DNA of 64,000 nt from assembly GCA_000384615.1 (NCBI GenBank), contig ARQU01000005.1, forward strand, positions 25,294 through 89,293, given 5' to 3'. Source of the stretch: an alpha proteobacterium SCGC AAA536-G10 (GTDB taxonomy: Bacteria; Pseudomonadota; Alphaproteobacteria; Puniceispirillales; Marisalimonadaceae). Below are positions 28,210 through 35,755 of the stretch, piece by piece. The stretch's first letter is position 1. Each line of letters begins with the position of its first letter. The position numbers and the translations under genes were made by a program. The notes beneath the pieces are model-generated. The model was not told the origin of the DNA. It searched no databases and saw only the letters and a list, made by a program, of their open reading frames with translations.

Positions 28210-29096
28210 TAATTTAAAAATTTATTCTTATATTTTTCATCTATATTTTCTATTTGAACAACTACGCAAAGGTCTATTGTGTTAAAATCATAGTCAACAA
28301 AAAAGGTGTCGCTTACTTTTCCGCCAGCTCTAAGATATCCTTTTATTAATGGAGGTAGTTTAGCAAAGGTTCTTAAATCAGTCTCATTAATATTATCTTT
28401 ATTATAATCTAGACAATTATTAACTAAACTTTTTACTGATACTTCTTTTGGCAGGGAAAAATTACTTTTCAAATAAAATAATTCTTTTGAAAACTCTTGT
28501 ACATTTGTTCCAGGAAAACTTGCACATCCTAAAAGGACTTTTATATCATATAATTTAATATATTCTGCAATTGCTTTCCAAAGCAAGTTCATTGTAGTTC
28601 CATTTCTGTAATCTTTATGAACACAAGACCTTCCTAATTCTAATATTTCTTTATGTTTATATGCATTAAGTATTTTAGTAAGGTCAAACTCTGATGAAGT
28701 ATAAAATCCTCCAAAATGTGAAGCTACATCGCCACGTATTAATCTATAAGTTCCAACAATTTTATTTTTAATACCTTTTCTCTTCTTATCTATTACAATT
28801 AAATGATCAGCAAATTTATCAATTTTGTCGTAATCTAATCTCATAATTTTTTTTGGAAAAGTTGGCTTAGCTTTTTTTTCTTTATAAAAAACAGAGTATC
28901 TTAAAGCTTGAGCTTTATTTAACTCTGATTTCTTATTTGCCAATTTAATTACAAAATCACCAAGTTTTATTTCTGGAAATATTTTGTTTTGTAATAGTAT
29001 TTTTATTGGAACAGATTTACTTTTGAAAATTAGATTTAAATCACGTGAGTTAAAATATTTGAAATCTAAATTTTCACGTATCTTATCAAGTAACAT
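28209..29096 (-). CDS. OlsB-like GNAT acyltransferase (ornithine N-acyltransferase candidate)
   Basis: The 295 residues match the COG3176 putative hemolysin/OlsB type of GNAT protein: LNKAQALRYSVFYKE, IVGTYRLIRGDVA, FYTSSEFDLTKIL, ILELGRSCVHKDYRNGTTM and the C-terminal LPPLIKGYLRAGGKVSDTFFVDYDF (quoted in parts) followed by TIDLCVVV. OlsB transfers a 3-hydroxyacyl chain from ACP to ornithine, the first step of ornithine lipid synthesis, a phosphorus-free membrane lipid. It overlaps the PlsC-type gene by one base, matching known olsB-olsA pairs. A tandem heptamer lies in its upstream region. Confidence 0.85.
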   Translation of the reverse strand: MLLDKIRENLDFKYFNSRDLNLIFKSKSVPIKILLQNKIFPEIKLGDFVIKLANKKSELNKAQALRYSVFYKEKKAKPTFPKKIMRLDYDKIDKFADHLIVIDKKRKGIKNKIVGTYRLIRGDVASHFGGFYTSSEFDLTKILNAYKHKEILELGRSCVHKDYRNGTTMNLLWKAIAEYIKLYDIKVLLGCASFPGTNVQEFSKELFYLKSNFSLPKEVSVKSLVNNCLDYNKDNINETDLRTFAKLPPLIKGYLRAGGKVSDTFFVDYDFNTIDLCVVVQIENIDEKYKNKFLN

Positions 29097-29113
29097 TTAA
29101 ATACCTATCTGAA

Positions 29114-29141
29114 TTTAAAATTTAAAATTTAAAATTTAAAA
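29114..29141. repeat. Four tandem copies of TTTAAAA upstream of olsB-like gene
   Basis: TTTAAAA is repeated four times without change, 18 bp upstream of the ATG of the OlsB-like gene (transcribed leftward). The array also forms overlapping AATTTTAAATT-like palindromes. Its position fits a promoter or leader region. Short tandem arrays can change length by slippage. Confidence 0.85.
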
Positions 29142-29165
29142 TAAGTTTTAAATATTTCATTTTTA

Positions 29166-29597
29166 TTAAACCTTTAAGATTAATCTTAATGCATCTGTCC
29201 GAGAACTATCATTACTTGCATAATATCCTTTTCTAACACCAATTTTTTTAAATCCATTTTTAAAATAAAAATTAATCGCGTTTATATTTTGTACAGATAC
29301 TTCCAGAAAAATTTTTTTTATTTTAAGTTTTTTTATTTCATTGATTAATTTTGACCCATAACTTTTTCTTTGTTGGGACTTTATTATACCAATTTTGATA
29401 ATTTCTATTTCATCTTTAACATGGAAAAAATGAACAAAACCAATAATTTTTTTTTCTTCAATTTTCCAAATCACATGAGATTCGTACTTTTCAAAACTTT
29501 TTAACATATTTATTGATATAAAATCTTTAAAGATTCCTTTTTCAATCTGAATTAAGGCTTTATAATCACTTTTTTTACATGGACTAATATGAAACAT
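29166..29597 (-). CDS. rimI: Ribosomal protein S18-alanine N-acetyltransferase (RimI-type GNAT)
   Basis: The 143-residue product is a single GNAT domain with the acetyl-CoA loop KSQQRKSYGSKLINEI and the C-terminal LEVSVQNINAINFYFKNGF typical of RimI, including NxxAxxFYxxxGF. RimI acetylates the N-terminus of S18. It lies 6 bp after tsaB on the same strand, the conserved tsaB-rimI pair, which supports the specific name. Confidence 0.9.
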   Translation of the reverse strand: MFHISPCKKSDYKALIQIEKGIFKDFISINMLKSFEKYESHVIWKIEEKKIIGFVHFFHVKDEIEIIKIGIIKSQQRKSYGSKLINEIKKLKIKKIFLEVSVQNINAINFYFKNGFKKIGVRKGYYASNDSSRTDALRLILKV

Positions 29598-29603
29598 TTC
29601 TGA

Positions 29604-30320
29604 TTAATTTATCTGAGCAGATCTAACATAAATAGGTTTAAATTCATTAAAAGCTATTTTTGAATTTTTATAATTAATATCATTATTTATAATATATGAA
29701 CCTAACTTGCCAACCCAAACTGCATCTGGGGCATGAGTTGATTCCTTACAAAAATTTATGTTTATTGATTTATTTTTTAATAAATTTGAAAAGAAGCCTA
29801 CATAAAGAAAGTTTTCAACCACCAATTTGTTTTCTTTAATATAAACTGGAAACTTTTCTAATTTAACTGGTTTAATATTATTGATGGCAGAAATAGGTAG
29901 CAATCTCTCATTACAATTATTAATCTTAAACAATTGCAGGAATTGATCATTCCTTTTTGTATCAACTGAAGCAATAATATATTCAAAATTTCTAATTTTT
30001 GCTTCATTTAATGCAGACATTGCTAATCCCGCTAGAGAGTTAATTCCTAATATTTTTATATGTTTATTTGATAAATATATTCCCTTTGCTGCAGAAATTA
30101 ATACACGTATACTGGTAAAACTACCAGGACCACAACCTATTACTAACAATGATATACTCAGGAATGTTATGCAATTATCTTCCATGAATTTCTTAATAGT
30201 TGGAACAATTATTTCAGATAATTTATTTTTAACTTTGATTGATACTTTATTAATTACTTGATTATTTCTTAACAAAGAAAGTGATAAATCTGATGTACTG
30301 GTTTCAATAGAAAAAATCAT
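29604..30320 (-). CDS. tsaB: tRNA threonylcarbamoyladenosine protein TsaB
   Basis: TsaB is the ASKHA-fold partner of TsaD in making t6A37 of tRNA. I start it at ATG 30320 (MIFSIETSTSDLSLSLL), which matches the family N-terminus; a TTG 24 bases upstream would add eight unlikely residues. The conserved GCGPGSFTSIRVLISAAKGI is present at about residue 70-90. The 239-residue length is normal. It pairs with rimI and is divergent from the deacetylase gene across about 95 bp. Confidence 0.93.
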   Translation of the reverse strand: MIFSIETSTSDLSLSLLRNNQVINKVSIKVKNKLSEIIVPTIKKFMEDNCITFLSISLLVIGCGPGSFTSIRVLISAAKGIYLSNKHIKILGINSLAGLAMSALNEAKIRNFEYIIASVDTKRNDQFLQLFKINNCNERLLPISAINNIKPVKLEKFPVYIKENKLVVENFLYVGFFSNLLKNKSININFCKESTHAPDAVWVGKLGSYIINNDINYKNSKIAFNEFKPIYVRSAQIN

Positions 30321-30415
30321 TGTTGTCTTTTTATAAATATTCAAAAAAAAGTGGCATTATGCATAATTACATTATAATAAGTTCTAATCTATAATATTTA
30401 ATTTTTGAGGATTTA

Positions 30416-31441
30416 ATGTATTATATAATAGTCTTATTGTTTTTAATACTACCTACTATGTCATATTCACAAGAAAATGATACTGAAGAAATTAAGAATG
30501 TAAATTATGCATCAGTAATTATGTATCACAGATTTGGTGATAGTAGATATCCGTCAACGAATATAAAAAAAGAGCAGTTTCAAAAACATATTAATGAATT
30601 ATTAAAATCAAAATATAGCGTTATTGGAATAGAACAAGCACTTAAAGCAATAAATAATGTAAAACTCATAAAAGACAAATCTATAGTTATTACTGTTGAT
30701 GATGCATATTCATCAGTTTATGACTATGCATGGCCTATATTTAAAAGATATAACTTACCTTTTACCTTATTTGTTTCTACTGACGTAATTGATAATAAAA
30801 CGCCAGGATATATGAATTGGGAGGAGATTAGAATTTTAAGAGACAATGGTGTTACTATTGGAAGTCAAACCAAATCCCATCCTCATATGCATAAGATCAG
30901 CAAACAGAAAATTATCGATGAACTTACTATTTCTAATAAAAGATTTATTGATGAGATTGGAAGCAGACCTAAAATTTTTGCCTATCCTTATGGTGAATAT
31001 AATCTAGAGGTTCTAGAACAAGTAAAATCACAGGGATTTGAAGCAGCTTTTGGCCAACATTCTGGTGTTGCACATAAAAGTTTAGGTTTATATGAATTAC
31101 CCAGATTTGCGATGAATGAAAAATATGGTGGAATGGATAGATTTTTGTTAGCAGTTAACGCTTTACCTATGCCTATTTCTGACCTTTCCCCTAAAGAACC
31201 AGTAATATCAAAAAATCCACCATCTTATGGATTTACTCTATCTGATTTAATAGAGCCTAAAAATGCTATCAGATGTTTTGCAAATAATGGCATTAAAACA
31301 CAAACAAAAAGACTTGGTAAGAATAGAATTGAAGTCAGATTAAGCGGTCCTTTTCTCAAAGGGAGAGGTAGAATTAATTGCACTATGGCTGGAAAAAATA
31401 AAAGATGGCGATGGCTAGGAAGACAATTTATAATTGATTAA
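30416..31441 (+). CDS. Secreted polysaccharide deacetylase family protein
   Basis: The first 18 residues form a signal peptide (hydrophobic, ending MSYSQ). A NodB-type deacetylase domain follows: MYHRFG (36-41), the metal/catalytic motif TVDDAYSS (Asp95, Asp96), the second motif SHPHMH (His155 and His159 as likely zinc ligands) and FAYPYGEYN. Residues from about 245 to the end are an extra domain with IRCFANNG, RIEVRLSGPF and KRWRWLGRQF. The likely substrate is an N-acetylated glycan in the envelope; the exact one is unknown. It has GAGGA 5 nt before the ATG and a convergent Bax-type gene 9 bp away. Confidence 0.87.
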   Translation: MYYIIVLLFLILPTMSYSQENDTEEIKNVNYASVIMYHRFGDSRYPSTNIKKEQFQKHINELLKSKYSVIGIEQALKAINNVKLIKDKSIVITVDDAYSSVYDYAWPIFKRYNLPFTLFVSTDVIDNKTPGYMNWEEIRILRDNGVTIGSQTKSHPHMHKISKQKIIDELTISNKRFIDEIGSRPKIFAYPYGEYNLEVLEQVKSQGFEAAFGQHSGVAHKSLGLYELPRFAMNEKYGGMDRFLLAVNALPMPISDLSPKEPVISKNPPSYGFTLSDLIEPKNAIRCFANNGIKTQTKRLGKNRIEVRLSGPFLKGRGRINCTMAGKNKRWRWLGRQFIID

Positions 31442-31450
31442 TATATTATT

Positions 31451-32458
31451 TTAGTATTCTTCTAATCTGGCGTTCCTAAACTTGTATAATTTATTAGTTT
31501 TAATCATATTTTCAATTTTTGTAACATACTCAAATCCTATTTCCGCATATTTGTTAAGAAAATTAGCAGTATCATAACCTGTAATTTCTTTACCAGTTTT
31601 ATATCTCAATGTCCTAAATTTTCTCATTTCAGAATATGCTGGATGACTATTTAAGTTTAAAATATATGATTTCACTGATTCTAATAAATTTTTAAAATTT
31701 TTTACTGCAAAATTTGCATCTAAATTTCCTTTTGGTTTTATCCCAACGTTAGCGTTCCAAGTCCATTCTCCAAAAAGGGCATTACCTTGTTGAGCAAACC
31801 TTGATGATCCCCAACCACTCTCGATTATAGATTGAGCTAATATCATTGATATAGGTATTTTGTTAATTTTTGTTAGTAATTCTTCCTTGACTAGTCTTAA
31901 ATCCGAGGTTGTAATATTACTAAAGTTAATTTTTTTAAAGTTTTTAACTTTATATTTTTTTGCTATGCTTTCAATTTTGTAAATATTGTTTGTTAAAAAA
32001 GCCACTTTCATTAACTTTCTTTCTTCTAAAACTAATTCATTTCCTCTAAGAGCAATTGGTAAAAGAATGCTCAAAAAAACATTCTTTTTTATTTGTGTTT
32101 CAAATTCATTAATGTTCCTTGGTACATGAGGAAAATACATTCTTGCTATATCTAAATTATTTTCTACATTATAAATGATTCTGTTTGACCATTCTAATAC
32201 AATAGCTTTATTATTAATTTGATCAGAGGACAAATAATTTTTATTAGTTTTAAACTTATCTAATTTATTAATATCAATAGAAACCGTATTAAAATTTCTT
32301 TTTACTACCGTAAAATCAAAAACAAGTGAAGGTATATTCAAAACTCTTGGGCTTAAAAAACCAATTAGTGTCAAAAAAATTAGTATTATTATAAAGATAG
32401 TGGCTGAATATCTTATTTCATTAATACTGTTAGCATGTAATCTGTATTTTTCTAACAT
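31451..32458 (-). CDS. Bax-type glucosaminidase
   Basis: The 335-residue product has an N-terminal transmembrane anchor (about 18-35) and a C-terminal glucosaminidase domain of the Bax type: ISMILAQSIIESGWGSSRFA with catalytic Glu213, then QQGNALFGEWTWN, SHPAYSEMR and GYDTANFLNKYAEIG. Such enzymes cut the glycan strands of peptidoglycan. The middle part (about 60-190) is helical and not conserved to my eye. It follows the nfuA gene by 16 bp and ends 9 bp from the deacetylase stop; both act on cell-wall type glycans. Confidence 0.87.
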   Translation of the reverse strand: MLEKYRLHANSINEIRYSATIFIIILIFLTLIGFLSPRVLNIPSLVFDFTVVKRNFNTVSIDINKLDKFKTNKNYLSSDQINNKAIVLEWSNRIIYNVENNLDIARMYFPHVPRNINEFETQIKKNVFLSILLPIALRGNELVLEERKLMKVAFLTNNIYKIESIAKKYKVKNFKKINFSNITTSDLRLVKEELLTKINKIPISMILAQSIIESGWGSSRFAQQGNALFGEWTWNANVGIKPKGNLDANFAVKNFKNLLESVKSYILNLNSHPAYSEMRKFRTLRYKTGKEITGYDTANFLNKYAEIGFEYVTKIENMIKTNKLYKFRNARLEEY

Positions 32459-32474
32459 AAAGTTTTATGTTTTA

Positions 32475-33029
32475 TTATAGTTCTGCAGCTTTAACTTCTG
32501 TAACTTCGGGAATATAATGTCTAAGCATATTTTCAATACCCATTTTTAAGGTAGCTGTACTTGATGGACAACCTGCGCACGCTCCTTTCATCTGCAAAGT
32601 TACAACACCAGCTTCAAAAGAACAAAATGAGATATCACCACCGTCCATTGCTACCGCTGGTCTAACACGCGTCTCTAATAAATCTTTGATTTGTTTTACA
32701 GTCTCTGAATCTTCTTCACTATCATTTTCTATAATTTCTTTTTCTATATTTACAACAGGAAGGCCACTTGAATAATGTTCCATTATTCCTGTAAGAATTG
32801 AAGGTTTTAAGGTATTCCATTCAAGTGAAGATTCTTTTGTAACAGAGATAAAGTCTGAAGAAATAAAAACTCTACTTACACCATCAATATCAAAAAGACG
32901 CTTTGCCAATGGAGAGCAAGTTGCAGATTCGATATTAGAAAAATCAAAAGAACCCCTTTTTAAAATAATATTACCTGGCAAAAACTTTAATGTATCTGGG
33001 TTAGGTGTATCTTCAGTTTGAATAAACAT
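32475..33029 (-). CDS. NfuA-type iron-sulfur cluster scaffold/carrier
   Basis: The 184-residue product has the Nfu_N domain (MFIQTEDTPNPDTLKFLPG at the start, 1-90) and the C-terminal NifU-like domain with the cluster-binding CxxC (GACAGCPSSTATL, Cys151 and Cys154). This is the Nfu1/NfuA two-domain form common in alphaproteobacteria and mitochondria, which delivers 4Fe-4S clusters to client proteins. GGAGAT precedes the ATG at good spacing. Clients encoded close by include MiaB and HemW. Confidence 0.94.
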   Translation of the reverse strand: MFIQTEDTPNPDTLKFLPGNIILKRGSFDFSNIESATCSPLAKRLFDIDGVSRVFISSDFISVTKESSLEWNTLKPSILTGIMEHYSSGLPVVNIEKEIIENDSEEDSETVKQIKDLLETRVRPAVAMDGGDISFCSFEAGVVTLQMKGACAGCPSSTATLKMGIENMLRHYIPEVTEVKAAEL

Positions 33030-33086
33030 TTTAATCTCCTTAATAATTGTAACACTTTATTTTAAAAATTTCTACAAATTAACTAA

Positions 33087-34121
33087 CTAATTCACAAACC
33101 CAACTAACTTTTTAACATCTTTTAAAACTGGTTCTGCTATTTCCCTGGCTTTTAATTCACCATCTTTTAAAATTTTATCGATTTCATTAGTATTTTTTAG
33201 AAGATTTCTCATCTCGCATGAAATAGGATTTAAAGTTTCAACAGCCAGCTCTATCAACTTAGGCTTGAAATGAGAAAAACCTTTACCTGAGAACTCTGTT
33301 AATGCTTTTTCTAAAGTTTGATCTGATAATGATGAGTAAATACTGAGTAAATTATATGCTTCAGGTCTATTTTTCAACTCATCCAAAGTATCTGGAAGTG
33401 GGAAGGGGTCAGTTTTGGCTTTTTTAATTTTATTTGAAATCTCTTCTTTAGTATCAGTTAAATTTACTCGTGAAGCATCTGAAGGATCCGATTTACTCAT
33501 TTTTTTTGTTCCATCTCTTAAACTCATTACACGAGTGGCTTCACCAATAATTTGTGGTTCAGGCAAGGTGAAAAAGTCTGGTTCATTTTGAGGGGTAAAC
33601 ATATTGTTAAAAGAGGATGCAATATCTCTAACTAATTCAATATGTTGTTTTTGATCATCTCCAACAGGAACATGAGTTGATTTATATAGCAAAATATCTG
33701 AAGCCATCAGAACTGGATATCCATATAGACCAACGGTAGCATTTTCTTTATGTTTACCAGCTTTCTCTTTAAATTGAGTCATGCGATTTAACCATCCAAT
33801 TCTACATACACAATTCAATATCCACGCTAGTTCAGAGTGTTCTTTAACAGAGGATTGATTAAAAAGAATGGACTTATTTATATCTATACCTGAAGCAATA
33901 ATTGCTGCAGTAACTTCATGGGTTGATGATTTAAGTTTTAGAGGTTCTTGTGGAACTGTAATTGCATGTAAATCTACAATTGAAAAAATTGAAGAAATAT
34001 GATTTTGAAGATTTACCCAATTCTTAATTGCTCCTAAATAATTGCCAAGATGTAAATTTCCTGTAGGTTGAATTCCAGAAAAAATTCTTTTTTTTACATG
34101 ATCTGATTGTAAATTTATCAT
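33087..34121 (-). CDS. trpS: Tryptophanyl-tRNA synthetase
   Basis: This class I synthetase charges tRNA-Trp. The 344-residue product has the HIGH-type motif PTGNLHLGN (19-27), the KMSKS motif (207-211, KMSKSDPS) and the tryptophan-pocket region GYPVLMASDILLYK with VPVGDDQKQHIEL. Length and start are normal. It lies 12 bp after murJ, the conserved murJ-trpS order of alphaproteobacteria. Confidence 0.97.
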   Translation of the reverse strand: MINLQSDHVKKRIFSGIQPTGNLHLGNYLGAIKNWVNLQNHISSIFSIVDLHAITVPQEPLKLKSSTHEVTAAIIASGIDINKSILFNQSSVKEHSELAWILNCVCRIGWLNRMTQFKEKAGKHKENATVGLYGYPVLMASDILLYKSTHVPVGDDQKQHIELVRDIASSFNNMFTPQNEPDFFTLPEPQIIGEATRVMSLRDGTKKMSKSDPSDASRVNLTDTKEEISNKIKKAKTDPFPLPDTLDELKNRPEAYNLLSIYSSLSDQTLEKALTEFSGKGFSHFKPKLIELAVETLNPISCEMRNLLKNTNEIDKILKDGELKAREIAEPVLKDVKKLVGFVN

Positions 34122-34133
34122 TTTTTGTTTTGG

Positions 34134-35747
34134 TTACCTAAATTTAAATTTCTTCGAAATTAATAATTCCTGAGGAATATATTTTAAAAAGTAATTTGTC
34201 AAAAAATATGTTAACAAACCAAAAAGAACTAAAAGTAATAAAATAGAAATTTCATTAAAATTATAAATATTTAAAATGTAAAAAGTATATTTCATAGCCA
34301 ATACCATTAAAGAAGATGTCAAAACTATCCTTAGTGCATAAACTAATACAGCAAATAAGTTGAACTCATCAACTTGAAGTTTGAATTCGAATTTTGATAT
34401 TTTTCTTTTTTTTGTCAATAATATCAAATAAATAACAGACCCTATCCAGGATACAACAGAAGTCGCAAGTGCGATCCCTGAATGCATAAAATAATTCATT
34501 AATATCAATGAAAAAATAATATTAAGTAATAGTAATATTAAGCCTACATACATTGGAGTTTTGGTATTTCCCTCTGCTAAGAATGCAGGTTGACAGGATT
34601 TCAGTATAATGAAAGCAGGAATACCAATAGCATATGCTATTAGTGCTTGCGCCGTTTGGTTGGTTTCTACAGAACTGAATTCTCCTCTTTCAAATAAAAC
34701 TTTAACAAATAAATCTGAAAAATTAATAAAAACAAAAGAAGCAGGTATTGAAAAAAATAATCCTATTTTTAGTGATATTATTAATTCTCTAGAAAATTGT
34801 TTTGTGTCACTTATTGCAGTTGATTTAGATAGTGAGGTTAATAGAGCCGTACTTAATGCAATTCCTATTATACCTAATGGTAATTGAGCAATTCTATCTG
34901 CAAAATAGAGATAGGAAACGGATCCAAAGCCTAATAAGCTCGCTAAAATAGTGTCTACAAGTAGATTTATTTGCAAAATACCACCTCCGAATGCGGCAGG
35001 TAAAAATTTCTCCCATGTTTTTTTTAGATATAATTTTATCTCTTTATATTCGATAACTGTGTTGCTTTTAAAACTTAAATTTTTTGATTCTAAAATACCA
35101 AATTTTTTTATCATTATTAGAATAAATATAAGTTGAAGGGTACCTCCTAAAACAGTTGCAATAGCAAGAGGTATGGATTTAACAGACAAATTATCATTTA
35201 TAAAAAAACAACTTATAATTAAACAAAAATTTAAAATAATTGGAGTAAACGATAAAATCCAAAACCTACCAGAAACGTTTGTTGCTACACCTAATAGTGC
35301 AACAATAGATATAATAGGCATGAAGATTATTGTTATTCTAGTTAACAAGGTAATTTGCTCTAAAACTGAAACATTGTCTGAAAAACCTGGGGCTAAAAAA
35401 TAGATGCAAAATGGCATTATAATTTGAAGAACTATCATTAATAAAAATAAGAGAATGCTTGCGCGTAAAATAAATACTTTAAAAAATCTATGAGCAAATA
35501 TATCACCTTTTTTTTCTATTAACCTTGAGTAAATAGGAAGAAATGCTGAAGTTAAGGCTCCTTCCGCCGTAATTCTTCTAAACAAATTTGGTAACTTAAA
35601 TGCTATAAAAAAAATATCTGAAAAAATACCTGCACCTAAAAATGCGGCGATAGATATATCCCTCATAAAACCCGATATACGACTAAGTAAAGTAAGAGTT
35701 GCAGATTGAGTAAATCCTTTAATAAAAAAAGATGTTTTATCTTTCAT
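34134..35747 (-). CDS. murJ: Lipid II flippase MurJ
   Basis: MurJ flips lipid-linked peptidoglycan precursor across the inner membrane. The 537-residue product is almost wholly hydrophobic with about 14 predicted helices and starts with the family pattern TLLSRISGFMRDISIAAFLG, followed by DIFFIAFKLPNLFRRITAEG (20 residues) and AFLPIYS. These charged residues in the first helices line the central cavity in the known family. It lies between glnD (8-bp spacer) and trpS. Confidence 0.96.
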   Translation of the reverse strand: MKDKTSFFIKGFTQSATLTLLSRISGFMRDISIAAFLGAGIFSDIFFIAFKLPNLFRRITAEGALTSAFLPIYSRLIEKKGDIFAHRFFKVFILRASILLFLLMIVLQIIMPFCIYFLAPGFSDNVSVLEQITLLTRITIIFMPIISIVALLGVATNVSGRFWILSFTPIILNFCLIISCFFINDNLSVKSIPLAIATVLGGTLQLIFILIMIKKFGILESKNLSFKSNTVIEYKEIKLYLKKTWEKFLPAAFGGGILQINLLVDTILASLLGFGSVSYLYFADRIAQLPLGIIGIALSTALLTSLSKSTAISDTKQFSRELIISLKIGLFFSIPASFVFINFSDLFVKVLFERGEFSSVETNQTAQALIAYAIGIPAFIILKSCQPAFLAEGNTKTPMYVGLILLLLNIIFSLILMNYFMHSGIALATSVVSWIGSVIYLILLTKKRKISKFEFKLQVDEFNLFAVLVYALRIVLTSSLMVLAMKYTFYILNIYNFNEISILLLLVLFGLLTYFLTNYFLKYIPQELLISKKFKFR

Positions 35748-35755
35748 TTAAAATC

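Noticed and set aside
30361-30400. Two TATAAT-like hexamers before the deacetylase gene as its promoter
   Set aside because: No acceptable -35 element at 16-18 bp, and such hexamers are common in this base composition.
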